Assembly (NCBI RefSeq): GCF_008704935.1
Contig: NZ_CP023692.1
Span: 6,425,501 to 6,489,500, forward strand
Length of the DNA: 64,000 bases
Direction of reading: 5' to 3'
Origin: Streptomyces vinaceus
GTDB taxonomy: Bacteria; Actinomycetota; Actinomycetes; Streptomycetales; Streptomycetaceae
The notes beneath the pieces are model-generated. The model saw only the letters and a list, made by a program, of their open reading frames with translations. It made no database searches and had not been told where the DNA came from. A program made the position numbers and the translations under genes. Positions 40,334 through 48,718 of the stretch are shown one piece after another. How positions within the stretch are numbered: the stretch's first letter is position 1; each line of letters opens with the position of its first letter.

Positions 40334-41479
40334 ATGAGTGCTGCCCCCCTCGCCCCCGCCGCCCCCGAGACCCACGCCGCGGCCCTCTTCGCACCCTTCA
40401 CCCTGCGCTCGGTCACCGTGCCGAACCGGATCTGGATGGCGCCGATGTGCCAGTACGTCGCCGAGGCCTCGGGGCCGGAGGCGGGCGTGGCCCAGGCCTG
40501 GCACTTCGCGCACTACGCCGCCCGCGCGGTGGGCGGCACCGGCCTGATCCTCCAGGAGGCCACCGCCGTCTCCCCGGAGGGCCGGATCTCCCCCTACGAC
40601 CTCGGCATCTGGAACGACGCGCAGGCCGAGGCGCTGCGTCCCATCACCTCCTTCATCAAGGCCCAGGGCGCGGTGCCGGGAATCCAGATCGGCCATGCCG
40701 GCCGCAAGGCGTCCACCGGCCGGCCCTGGGAGGGCGGCGGGTACGTCGGCCCCGAGGCGGACGGCTGGCTGCCGAGCGCCCCGAGCCCGGTGCCGTTCGC
40801 CGAGGGCGACCCGGTGCCGCACGAGCTGACGACCGACGAGATCCACGAGATCACCGGGCAGTTCGCGGCCGCCGCGCGGCGCGCGCTGGCCGCGGGCTAC
40901 GAGGTCGTCGAGATCCACGGCGCCCACGGCTACCTCATCGGCCAGTTCCTCTCCTCGCAGATCAACCGCCGCACCGACGAGTACGGCGGCTCCTTCGGCA
41001 ACCGGGCCCGCTTCGCCCTCGAAGTCGTCGACGCCGTACGGGCGGTGTGGCCCGAGGAGCTCCCGCTGTTCTTCCGGATCTCCGCCACCGACTGGCTGGA
41101 GGAGTCCGGCTGGACCTCCGAGGACACGGTCCGGCTGGCGGCACTGCTCCAGGGCCGCGGGGTGGACCTCCTGGACGTGTCCACCGGCGGAATGGCCCCG
41201 AAGGCGGACATCCCGGCGGCGCCCGGGTTCCAGGTGCCGTTCGCAGCCGAGGTCAGGGCAGCCACCGGCCTGCCGGTGGCCGCAGTCGGGCTGATCACCG
41301 AGCCGGAGCACGCCGCCGCGATCCTGGCCGACGGGCAGGCGGACGCGGTCCTGCTGGGCCGCGAGCTGCTGCGCGACCCCTACTGGGCGCGTACCGCGGC
41401 CGCGGCCCTGGGTGCCGAGCGCGCCGCCGAACCGTCCACCGGGGTACGGGTGCCCGTCTCGTACCACCGTGCCTGGTAG
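40334..41479 (+). CDS. NADH:flavin oxidoreductase, Old Yellow Enzyme family (YqjM-like)
   Basis: FMN-dependent ene-reductase of 381 residues that reduces activated C=C bonds, such as quinones and unsaturated carbonyls. Visible: PNRIWMAPMCQYVA with the YqjM-type Cys that tunes the flavin, QIGHAGRKAST, the substrate-binding pair and GAHGYLIGQFLSSQINRRTDEYGGS, FFRISATDWL, and PVAAVGLI at the phosphate site. ATG 40334 has CCGGAGAG upstream. It shares an operator with the ArsR gene 85 bases downstream, so induction by electrophiles is likely by inference. Confidence 0.95.
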   Translation: MSAAPLAPAAPETHAAALFAPFTLRSVTVPNRIWMAPMCQYVAEASGPEAGVAQAWHFAHYAARAVGGTGLILQEATAVSPEGRISPYDLGIWNDAQAEALRPITSFIKAQGAVPGIQIGHAGRKASTGRPWEGGGYVGPEADGWLPSAPSPVPFAEGDPVPHELTTDEIHEITGQFAAAARRALAAGYEVVEIHGAHGYLIGQFLSSQINRRTDEYGGSFGNRARFALEVVDAVRAVWPEELPLFFRISATDWLEESGWTSEDTVRLAALLQGRGVDLLDVSTGGMAPKADIPAAPGFQVPFAAEVRAATGLPVAAVGLITEPEHAAAILADGQADAVLLGRELLRDPYWARTAAAALGAERAAEPSTGVRVPVSYHRAW

Positions 41480-41514
41480 CCGGGCCCGTTCGCGTCCTTC
41501 CGGCGGCGGTCGAT

Positions 41515-41535
41515 GTACTACGGTGGTTCTCGTAC
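41515..41535 (+). promoter_or_regulatory. Third copy of the ArsR/OYE operator, before arsR
   Basis: Fits GTA(C/G)TACG-N5-TCTCGTAC and matches the copy at 40267-40287 in 17 of 21 positions. TACGGT (41519-41524) is at the same place as the -10 hexamer of the first gene, so both promoters are built alike. Confidence 0.7.
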
Positions 41536-41564
41536 GAACAGGGGGCCGGTGAGATGAGGGCGAC

Positions 41565-41927
41565 GTGGCAGACGTGACGGATACGGCCACCACCCGCGCA
41601 CTCGCCCACCCCGGCCTCTCCGAGATCCGGCTGGAAGCGGTGCTGCACGCGCTGTCGGACCCGATCCGGCTGTCGATCGTGCGGGACCTCGCGGCCACGC
41701 CGGACGAGCTGGCGTGCTCGTACTTCGACCTGCCGGTCACCAAGTCGACGACCACGCACCACTTCCGCGTGCTGCGCGAGGCCGGGGTGGTCCGCCAGAC
41801 CTACCGGGGCACGGCGAAGATGAACGGTCTGCGCGACGGGGAGCTGGAGGACCTGTTCCCGGGACTGCTCGACAGCGTGCTCGCCGCGGCCGCGGCGGAA
41901 GAGGCGCGCGGGGCCGGCTCCAGCTAG
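41565..41927 (+). CDS. ArsR-type winged-helix regulator, probably redox/electrophile responsive
   Basis: A 120-residue ArsR/DUF-HTH_20-type repressor. The HTH reads ALSDPIRLSIVRDLA, then PDELACSYFDLPVTKSTTTHHFRVLREAGVVRQTYRGT. The metal-binding CxC of classical ArsR is absent; the single Cys in ELACSYFD sits just before the recognition helix and could be a thiol sensor. The Old Yellow Enzyme gene next to it suggests sensing of quinones or similar electrophiles, which is an inference. GTG 41565. Autoregulation is suggested by the operator copy at 41515. Confidence 0.9.
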   Translation: MADVTDTATTRALAHPGLSEIRLEAVLHALSDPIRLSIVRDLAATPDELACSYFDLPVTKSTTTHHFRVLREAGVVRQTYRGTAKMNGLRDGELEDLFPGLLDSVLAAAAAEEARGAGSS

Positions 41928-41984
41928 CGGAGGGGTGGGTCCTCCACCGGCCCGCCGGCCGGTGCAGGGGGCGCCGGCCCGCGT

Positions 41985-43346
41985 TCACGTGCCGGTTCCG
42001 GCCGCGGCCAGCAGGCCGCGCCAGTCGGGGATCTTCACCGAGCGGCGGCCCAGCGAGCGCCCGAGATCGGCCTCGGCCGTCTCGATCGCCAGCCAGCCCG
42101 GCCACTCCACCGGGCGCAGCCCGGCCGCCCGGAGCGCGTCCAGCGGATCGCCCGGCAGCTCCCGCCGGGCCAGCGCCGCCGCGTCCTGGAGCAGCGAAGA
42201 CACCGTCTCCTTGGCGCAGGGCCTGTTGGTGCCGATCACCCCGGTGGGACCGCGCTTGATCCATCCCGCCACGTACTCGCCGACGGAGGCCCGGCCCTCG
42301 CGCAGCACCCGGCCCGCGGCGTGCGGGACCGTGGCCTTCACCGGGTCGAAGGGCAGACCGGCCAGCGGGACTCCCCGGTACCCCACCGAGCGCAGCACCA
42401 GCTGCGCCTCGACGTCCTCGTACGCGCCCGTCCCGGCGACCCCGCCCCGGCCGTCCGGTGCGGTCCGCTCGAAGCGCATCCCGGCGACCCGGCCGCCCGG
42501 GCCGGCCAGCACCTCCACCGGGCGCAGGTAGAACCGCAGGCCGATCCGGCGCCGCGCGTCGCCCGGGGGCCGCCCGGCCCAGCCGCGCAGCACCTCCAGG
42601 TTGCGCCGGGCCACCGCGGGCAGCGCGGCGGCCGCGTCCTGGTCGGCGTACGCGGGGTCGAGCGCCAGCTCCGCGGGGTCCACGACGGCGGCCACGCCCG
42701 GCAGCGTGCCCAGCTCCCGCAGTTCCTTGGTGGTGAACTTGCCCTGCGAGGGCCCGCGTCGGGCCACCATCGACACCGACTCCACCCCGCTGTCCGCGAG
42801 GGCGCCCAGGGCCGGCTGCGGCATGTCGGTCGGGGCCAGCTCCGGCTCGTCCCGGGCCAGCATCCGGGTCACGTCCACGGCGACGTTGCCCGCCCCGACG
42901 ACCACCGCCGAGGCCACCCCGGACAGGTCGAAGGACTCGTCCACGGCGTCCGGGTGCCCGCTGTACCAGGCGACGAAGGCCGTCGCGGAGTGCACCCCGG
43001 TCAGTTCCTCGCCCGGGATGCCGAGCAGCCGGTCGCGGGCGGCGCCCACGCAGTACACCACCGCGTGGTACAGCTCCAGCAGCCGTGCGGTCGGTAGCCC
43101 GGGACCGCCGACCTCGACATTGCCGAGGAAACGGATCCGCTCGTCCTCCAGCACGGTGCGCAGGCTGCCCTGGAGCGACTTGATCTTCTCGTGGTCGGGG
43201 GCCACCCCGTAGCGCACCAGTCCGTACGGCGCGGGCAGCCGGTCCAGCACGTCGACGCGCACGCCCGGCACCTCGCGCTGCTGTACGAGTGTCTGAGCGG
43301 CGTAGACCCCGCTGGGGCCCGAACCGACGACGGCGACACGAAGCAC
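41985..43346 (-). CDS. FprA-like ferredoxin-NADP reductase (adrenodoxin reductase family)
   Basis: A 453-residue flavoprotein that should move electrons between NADPH and ferredoxin, for instance for P450s. FAD motif VAVVGSGPSGVYAAQTL at the N-terminus, LPAPYGLVRYGVAPDHEKIK is the family hallmark, VVVGAGNVAVDVTRML binds NADP, and GYRGVPLAGLPFD and AGWIKRGPTGVIGTNR close the fold. GTG 43346 follows GGAGGAG. No ferredoxin or P450 is adjacent; the ArsR gene is convergent at a 57-base gap. It might be the reductase for NOS, but nothing in the sequence shows it. Confidence 0.93.
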   Translation of the reverse strand: MLRVAVVGSGPSGVYAAQTLVQQREVPGVRVDVLDRLPAPYGLVRYGVAPDHEKIKSLQGSLRTVLEDERIRFLGNVEVGGPGLPTARLLELYHAVVYCVGAARDRLLGIPGEELTGVHSATAFVAWYSGHPDAVDESFDLSGVASAVVVGAGNVAVDVTRMLARDEPELAPTDMPQPALGALADSGVESVSMVARRGPSQGKFTTKELRELGTLPGVAAVVDPAELALDPAYADQDAAAALPAVARRNLEVLRGWAGRPPGDARRRIGLRFYLRPVEVLAGPGGRVAGMRFERTAPDGRGGVAGTGAYEDVEAQLVLRSVGYRGVPLAGLPFDPVKATVPHAAGRVLREGRASVGEYVAGWIKRGPTGVIGTNRPCAKETVSSLLQDAAALARRELPGDPLDALRAAGLRPVEWPGWLAIETAEADLGRSLGRRSVKIPDWRGLLAAAGTGT

Positions 43347-43398
43347 GGCGGAGCTCCTCCCGCAGGTGTTCCCAGCATGACACCGGGCCCGGCGGCCG

Positions 43399-44055
43399 TC
43401 AGCCCATCGCGCGCATCCGGTGGATCTCGGCGGTCTGGGTGGCCACCACCTCGTTGGCCATCTCCTCCACCGCGCCGTTGTTCCCGGCGGCCAGCGCCTC
43501 GCCCGCCATCTTCACGGCGCCCTCGTGGTGGGCGGTCATCAGGGTCAGGAAGAGCCTGTCGAAGTCGGCGCCCTTCGCCTCCGTCAGCTGTCTCAGCTGC
43601 TGCTCGGTCGCCATGCCCGGCATCGCGCCGTGGTCGTGACCGGCCGCGGGGGCGCCGGAGGGCGCCGGGTAGCGGGCCAACCACTTCTGCATCGCGCCGA
43701 TTTCGGGCTGCTGGGCGGCCGAGATCCGCTCGGCGAGCCGTCTGACCCCGTCCGCCGAGGCCCGTTCCGGGGCGAGGGCGCTCATCGTGACGGCCTGCCG
43801 GTGGTGTTCCACCATGTGCTGGACGTACGCCCGGTCGGCCGCGTTGGGGGAGTCGTCCGGCTGTCGTTTCGCGGCCTGCTCGGGGGAGAGGGTCCGGGAC
43901 TTCTCGCCCGGTCTGCCGGGGGCGATGACCGCCGCGCCGCCGTCCTTCGCCCCGTTCTCGCCGTCCCCGCCCTGGCAGCCGGTCAGGGCGAGGAGGATGC
44001 AGGCGGCCACGGCCGCCGCGGTCGTTCGATGGAGTGACCCTTTTGCCATGTCCAT
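43399..44055 (-). CDS. DUF305 family lipoprotein
   Basis: Exported lipoprotein of 218 residues: a basic N-terminus, hydrophobic AAAVAACILLAL and lipobox LTGC, so it should be anchored outside the membrane. The mature part has two DUF305 repeats with the hallmark HH motifs, MVEHHRQAVTMSAL and MTAHHEGAVKMAGEA, in a ferritin-like four-helix fold with His/Met-rich metal-binding potential; copper handling is often proposed for the family. ATG 44049 is an alternative start. Divergent from the LVIVD gene at a 77-base gap, so a shared promoter region is likely. Confidence 0.9.
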   Translation of the reverse strand: MDMAKGSLHRTTAAAVAACILLALTGCQGGDGENGAKDGGAAVIAPGRPGEKSRTLSPEQAAKRQPDDSPNAADRAYVQHMVEHHRQAVTMSALAPERASADGVRRLAERISAAQQPEIGAMQKWLARYPAPSGAPAAGHDHGAMPGMATEQQLRQLTEAKGADFDRLFLTLMTAHHEGAVKMAGEALAAGNNGAVEEMANEVVATQTAEIHRMRAMG

Positions 44056-44132
44056 GAAGGGAACATACTGCGGGGGGCCGGGTTCCGTTCGCCACACGGT
44101 CGGAATCGATCGGACTCCCATGGGAGGACACA

Positions 44133-45617
44133 GTGATCTCGAAGCACACCGTCAGAGTGCGGCGCAGGAGTCTGGGGGCGGCCGTGGCCGCGGCCGGGCT
44201 GCTGACCACGCTGTTCGCGGCCGGCCCCGCGGCCGCCACCCCCGATCCCGGCGACTTATCGCCCGGGGTCTCCCGGCCGGAAGCGGATCCGGAGGCGGGT
44301 GGCCGCGCACTCGCCCCCGGCGAGATCCCCGGCCAGGACGAGATCGTGCACAGCGCCAACGTCAAGCACGTGACCAACATCCCGAGCACGTACGCGGGCG
44401 TCATCAACACCGACCTGGCCTTCCAGGGCAAGTACGCCTACGCCGGCAACTACAACGGCTTCACGATCTACGACATCGGCAATCCGAAGGCCCCGAAGAC
44501 CGTCAGCCAGGTGCTCTGCCCCGGCGGCCAGAACGACGTCTCCGTCCAGGGCGACCTGCTCTTCCTCTCCACCGACTCCTCGCGCAGCGACGACTCCTGC
44601 AACAGCGTCTCGCAGCCCGCGACGGAGAAGTCCTCGTGGGAGGGCATCAAGATCTTCGACATCAAGGACAAGAAGAACCCGAAGTACATCAAGTCCGTGG
44701 AGACCAACTGCGGTTCCCACACCCACACGCTGGTGCCGGGCGAGCGCGACCTCTACCTGTACGTGTCCTCGTACTCCCCGAGCGAGGCGTTCCCCGACTG
44801 CCAGCCCCCGCACGACGGCATTTCCGTGATCAAGGTCCCGAAGAAGAACCCGACGCAGGCGGCGGTCGTCGCCTTCCCCGTCCTCTTCCCGGACGGCGGC
44901 AATCCGGGCGCCCCCGCCAACCCGGGCGTCAGCAAGACCACCGGCTGCCACGACATCACCGTGCTGCCGTCGAAGAAGCTGGCGGCCGGCGCCTGCATGG
45001 GCGACGGCATCCTCTTCGACATCAGCAAGCCCGAGCAGCCGCGGGTCATCGACCGGGTGCAGGACAACGTGAACTTCGCGTTCTGGCACTCGGCGACCTT
45101 CAACGAGAAGGCCGACAAGGTGGTGTTCACCGACGAACTGGGCGGCGGTGGCGGGGCCACCTGCAACGAGGCCACCGGACCGAACCGCGGGGCCGACGGC
45201 ATCTACGACATCACCGGCCGCGGTGACCAGCGCAAACTGGTCTTCCGCAGCTACTTCAAGATCCCGCGCCCGCAGGCCGACACGGAGAACTGCGTGGCCC
45301 ACAACGGCTCGCTGATCCCGGTCGGCGGCGGCCGCGACATCATGGTCCAGTCCTGGTACCAGGGCGGCGTCTCGGTGTGGGACTTCACCGACTCGGCCCG
45401 GCCCAAGGAGATCGGCTACTTCGAGCGCGGCCCGCTCACCACGGACCAGCTCGGACTCGGCGGGTCCTGGTCGGCGTACTACTACAACGGATACGTCTAC
45501 TCCAACGACATCGCCAAGGGCCTCGACGTGCTGCGGATCGACGACTGGCGCACCGAGAGCGCGAAGTGGGTGCGGATGGACCGGCTCAACGTCCAGTCGC
45601 AGCCCGAGTACCACTGA
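44133..45617 (+). CDS. Secreted LVIVD repeat protein, TTA codon containing
   Basis: A 494-residue exported protein. The signal peptide covers about 1-36, with RRRSLGAAVA (possibly Tat-type) and cleavage after AAAT. The body has LVIVD-type propeller repeats such as GFTIYDIGNPKAPKTV, GIKIFDIKDKKNPKYIKS, GILFDISKPEQPRVI and VSVWDFTDSARPKEIG. Function unknown; probably cell-wall or extracellular. Codon 42 (44256-44258) is TTA, the rare leucine codon read by the bldA tRNA, so translation should depend on developmental stage. GTG 44133 follows GGAGGAC. Convergent with tetR at a 5-base gap. Confidence 0.92.
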   Translation: MISKHTVRVRRRSLGAAVAAAGLLTTLFAAGPAAATPDPGDLSPGVSRPEADPEAGGRALAPGEIPGQDEIVHSANVKHVTNIPSTYAGVINTDLAFQGKYAYAGNYNGFTIYDIGNPKAPKTVSQVLCPGGQNDVSVQGDLLFLSTDSSRSDDSCNSVSQPATEKSSWEGIKIFDIKDKKNPKYIKSVETNCGSHTHTLVPGERDLYLYVSSYSPSEAFPDCQPPHDGISVIKVPKKNPTQAAVVAFPVLFPDGGNPGAPANPGVSKTTGCHDITVLPSKKLAAGACMGDGILFDISKPEQPRVIDRVQDNVNFAFWHSATFNEKADKVVFTDELGGGGGATCNEATGPNRGADGIYDITGRGDQRKLVFRSYFKIPRPQADTENCVAHNGSLIPVGGGRDIMVQSWYQGGVSVWDFTDSARPKEIGYFERGPLTTDQLGLGGSWSAYYYNGYVYSNDIAKGLDVLRIDDWRTESAKWVRMDRLNVQSQPEYH

Positions 45618-45622
45618 CCGGC

Positions 45623-46252
45623 TCAGCCTGAGGGGGGAAACGCCGGGCCGGGCGGCCCGCCGTCCGGCGGGAAACCGAGCTCCCAGTCCAGCCCGTACCG
45701 CTGGAACAGCTCCGCCCTCAGCCGCGCCGCCGGCATCGGGGCCCCCGGCAGCAGGACCGCGACCACCGCGCCCATCAGCAGCGCCCGCAGCAGCGGGTAG
45801 TCGGTGTCCACGTCCGCCGACCCGTACCGCGTGACCGTGTCCCGGAGCAGCTCCGCCAGCCGCTGCTGCTCCGGGCACTGCACGAACCCCTCGGCCTGGA
45901 GGATGCCCGCCATGTGCGTCCGCATCAGCAGCGGCTCGTCGCGGGCGAGCCCGAGGACCGCGTCGACGGCGCGGGCGAGGCGCTCGCGGCCGTCATCGGT
46001 GCGCGGCTCGCGTTCCAGCGCCTCCTCCAGCGTCAGGTGCATCAGCCGGTGCACCGCCGACTGGAGCAGTTGCCGCTTGCCCGGGAAGTAGTACGAGACC
46101 AGGCCGCGGGCCGTGCCCGCCCGATCGGCGATGTCGCCGAGGGTCGTCGCCTCGTAGCCGCGTTCGCCGACGAGTTCGACCGTGGCCTGGAGCAGCCGCT
46201 CCCGGGAACGTCTGCGCAATTCTTCATTGACCGATGCGCTGCGCGGGGACAT
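45623..46252 (-). CDS. TetR family transcriptional regulator
   Basis: TetR repressor of 209 residues. HTH: RERLLQATVELVGERGYEATTLGDIADRAGTARGLVSYYFPGKRQLLQSAVHRLM is seen in pieces (ATTLGDIADRAG, LVSYYFPGKRQLL), and the C-terminal ligand domain has LMRTHMAGILQAEG and ALLMGAVVAVLLPG. ATG 46252 with GGAG 6 bases upstream; the longer frame to 46351 is rejected. Neighbours give no clear target: LVIVD is convergent and the M56 peptidase gene is upstream on the same strand. Confidence 0.92.
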   Translation of the reverse strand: MSPRSASVNEELRRRSRERLLQATVELVGERGYEATTLGDIADRAGTARGLVSYYFPGKRQLLQSAVHRLMHLTLEEALEREPRTDDGRERLARAVDAVLGLARDEPLLMRTHMAGILQAEGFVQCPEQQRLAELLRDTVTRYGSADVDTDYPLLRALLMGAVVAVLLPGAPMPAARLRAELFQRYGLDWELGFPPDGGPPGPAFPPSG

Positions 46253-46270
46253 GCTTACTCCTGCGTTGAC

Positions 46271-46283
46271 TGGCTCCCAGCCA
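46271..46283. promoter_or_regulatory. Dyad before tetR, possible operator
   Basis: TGGCT-CCC-AGCCA, 19 bases before the tetR start codon, next to an AT-rich ATATACT that could be part of its promoter. Short, so only suggestive. Confidence 0.35.
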
Positions 46284-46454
46284 ATATACTCAGCGCACGG
46301 GGTCGCCTGCTCTGGGTGACGCGGGGGATCACCCAGAGCAGGGACTTCCACACCTCGGCAGAGCGACGGGTTCCGGCCCGGTCCGCCCGCGTGGGCGCGC
46401 TCAGGGGCTTGCGCTCGGGCGAGAGCGCCAAGGCGAGTGCTCGGGCGGTAGCCC

Positions 46455-47393
46455 TCAGGCGAGTGCGCTCAGACCCGGCATCAGGGCGATCACGAGCGGG
46501 ATCACCGGGACCAGCGTGGCCAGTGCGGTCAGGCGCAGCCTGCGGCCCGCCGACAGCCGCGGCGCCGCCGACAGCAGCCGCCGCACCCGCTCCGACACGT
46601 GCGGCTGCGGGCTCGGGTACGCACCGAAGACGCCCCGGTCCTCGTTGAGCCCGACCAGGGCCAGCGCGATCGTCAGCCTCCCGAACCGCCGCGAGGCCAC
46701 GTCGTCGGCGGCCAGTTCGACGAGCCGGTGCATCTCCGCCTCGAACGCCGCGAACACCGGCACCTGCGGGAATCCCCCCGCCAGCGCCCGCGAGCAGTGC
46801 AGCAGCCAGTCGTGCCGGGCCTGCGCGTGCCCCTGCTCGTGCGCCAGTACGGCGTCCAGCTGGCTCCCCTTGAGCCGGCCGAGGGCGGCCGTCGTCACCA
46901 CCAGCTGCGGGGCCGCGCCCGGCAGCCACCACGCGTCCGGCCGCGTCCCCTCCAGTACGACGAGCCGGGCGCCGCCCGGGTCCTCCCCGGGCAGCAGCGG
47001 AGCCCGTACGAGCAGCTCGGCGCCCTGCACCCGGCGCCGGGCCCGCGCCCGCAGCACCTCCCGGGTCAGCCGGGCCCCGGTCCACAACCCGCCGCCGGCC
47101 AGGGCCAGGGCGGTCCCCGTGGCCCACGCGCCGCCCGTCGGGCCCAGCGCGTACGCGTCGACCACCCCGTGCGGGGCCGCCGCGAAGAGCCGCCCCCGGA
47201 CCGCCAGCCAGGCGGCCGCCGCGCTCAGCAGCATCGACAGGGCGAAGCACAGGAGCACCGCCCCCACCACGCACTGCCACACCCACAGGGCGACGACGGG
47301 CTCCCGCTCGGGCCATTGGGCCCGGGCCAGCAGCCGGGGAGCGAGCACAGCGGTCAGGGCGCCGAGCAGCAGCAGTGCGGCGGGGACCATCAT
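46455..47393 (-). CDS. M56 family (BlaR1-like) membrane metallopeptidase
   Basis: Membrane zinc peptidase of 312 residues. Hydrophobic segments flank a cytoplasmic-type protease domain with the zinc motif HEQGH in LDAVLAHEQGHAQARHD and a downstream EMHRLVELAADDVASRR supplying the third ligand. PQLVVTTAALGRL precedes it as in BlaR1/HtpX relatives. It lacks a penicillin sensor domain. In Streptomyces such genes are usually paired with a BlaI/CopY repressor gene, but none is found here on either side. The DUF5134 gene upstream on the same strand is 91 bases away. Confidence 0.92.
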   Translation of the reverse strand: MMVPAALLLLGALTAVLAPRLLARAQWPEREPVVALWVWQCVVGAVLLCFALSMLLSAAAAWLAVRGRLFAAAPHGVVDAYALGPTGGAWATGTALALAGGGLWTGARLTREVLRARARRRVQGAELLVRAPLLPGEDPGGARLVVLEGTRPDAWWLPGAAPQLVVTTAALGRLKGSQLDAVLAHEQGHAQARHDWLLHCSRALAGGFPQVPVFAAFEAEMHRLVELAADDVASRRFGRLTIALALVGLNEDRGVFGAYPSPQPHVSERVRRLLSAAPRLSAGRRLRLTALATLVPVIPLVIALMPGLSALA

Positions 47394-47484
47394 GTCCGCC
47401 AGCCTATGAGCGCCGGGCTACCTGCCGGTACGACCTTGCGCGATTGGTGACGCAGGACACGTTTGCCCGACCCGCACCGGACGG

Positions 47485-48027
47485 TCACAGGCTCAGCAGC
47501 ATCGCCAACATCCCCATCCCCATGGCGAGTCGGCACGCCCGCGTCAGCTCCGCCGGCATCAGGGGCGGCCCGCCCCCGACCGGCTGCCCGGCCCCGCCCG
47601 CCGTGACCAGCCGGGCCCCGCCGAGGAGCACGTACCCCGCGAAATAGAGGAGCAGCGCCCCGGTGACGAGCGGCGGCCCCCCGCCGTGCCCGTGCCCGAC
47701 GGCCATCGTCAGCGCCATGTACGCCATGGCCAGCGAGCCGACCAGGTGGTGCGCGTGGTGCAATCCGCCGCGCAGCAGCCACAGCGCGTGCAGCACGGCC
47801 CCGCTGAAGACGCCCAGCAGGATCCCCGGCCCCCACGGCCCGATGCCCGAGGGCACGGCCATCACCGCCATCCCGAAGCCCATCAGCGCCTCGCCCGCCG
47901 CGCCGCCGCGCGCGTCCGGCTCCGATCTGCGCACCCGGCGCAGGCAGTACCCGCCGCTCACGGCGCAGAGCACGACGAGCAGCCAGGCGGAGAGGGAAGC
48001 GGGCAGGGACATCGCGGGACCGTGCAC
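47485..48027 (-). CDS. DUF5134 membrane protein
   Basis: A 180-residue membrane protein with five to six predicted helices (LSAWLLVVLCAVSGGYCL, MGFGMAVMAVP, GILLGVFSGAVLHALWLL, HHLVGSLAMAYMAL, LVTGALLLYFAGYVLLGG, MGMGMLAMLLSL). His-rich stretches HHAHHLVG and MAVGHGHGGG are typical of DUF5134, a Streptomyces family of unknown role often next to M56 peptidases. GTG 48027 has GGGGG 7 bases upstream; ATG 48012 is an alternative. Confidence 0.87.
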   Translation of the reverse strand: MHGPAMSLPASLSAWLLVVLCAVSGGYCLRRVRRSEPDARGGAAGEALMGFGMAVMAVPSGIGPWGPGILLGVFSGAVLHALWLLRGGLHHAHHLVGSLAMAYMALTMAVGHGHGGGPPLVTGALLLYFAGYVLLGGARLVTAGGAGQPVGGGPPLMPAELTRACRLAMGMGMLAMLLSL

Positions 48028-48159
48028 GGCGGAACCCCCCGGTTCGTCGGCGTCACGGGAAGAGATGCCCCGGCCCGGACGCCCGCACGCCGGACCGGGT
48101 TAGGCTCTCCTTGCCGCACCGGGCATGTCATATGCCGTTGAGCCGAACGGGAGCCTTTG

Positions 48160-48699
48160 ATGTCGACCGCCCACTCCACCGCCCTGAACTTCCGCAGCGC
48201 CGTGGAGGCGGACGTACCGGACCTGGTGGCCCTCGTGGAATCCGCCTACCGAGGGGACGCCAGCCGTGCCGGCTGGACCACCGAGGCGGACGTCCTGGAC
48301 GGTCAGCGCACCGACCCCGAGGGGGTCCGCGCGATCATCGGCGCGACCGACGGCGTCCTGCTCGTCGTCGAGCGCGCCGGACAGCTCGTCGCCTGCTGCC
48401 AGCTCGAACACCGCGGCGACCACGCCTACTTCGGGATGTTCGCCGTCCGTCCCGGACTGCAGGGCGGCGGCCTCGGCAAGGAGATCCTCGCCGAGGCGGA
48501 GCGCCGCGCCCGCGAGACGTGGGGCGCCAAGGAGATGCGGATGACGGTGGTGAACGTACGGGAGGAGCTCATCGCCTACTACGTGCGCCGCGGATACCGG
48601 CGCACCGGCGAAATGAGCCCCTTCCCCTACGGCGACGAGCGCTTCGGCGTCCCGCTCCGCGACGACCTGGCCTTCGAGCTGCTGGTCAAGCCGCTGTAG
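48160..48699 (+). CDS. GNAT family N-acetyltransferase
   Basis: A 179-residue acetyltransferase. The acetyl-CoA motif A is FAVRPGLQGGGLGKEILAEAERRA (R/Q-x-x-G-x-G/A form), motif B gives ELIAYYVRRGYRRTGE near the C-terminus. A conserved-looking N-terminus, NFRSAVEADVPDLVALVESAY, suggests small-molecule acetylation. ATG 48160 follows GGGAG at 6 bases; TTG 48157 is less likely. Convergent with the GDPD gene at a 19-base gap. Substrate unknown. Confidence 0.92.
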   Translation: MSTAHSTALNFRSAVEADVPDLVALVESAYRGDASRAGWTTEADVLDGQRTDPEGVRAIIGATDGVLLVVERAGQLVACCQLEHRGDHAYFGMFAVRPGLQGGGLGKEILAEAERRARETWGAKEMRMTVVNVREELIAYYVRRGYRRTGEMSPFPYGDERFGVPLRDDLAFELLVKPL

Positions 48700-48718
48700 C
48701 GCGCGGCGGGGGCCGCCG

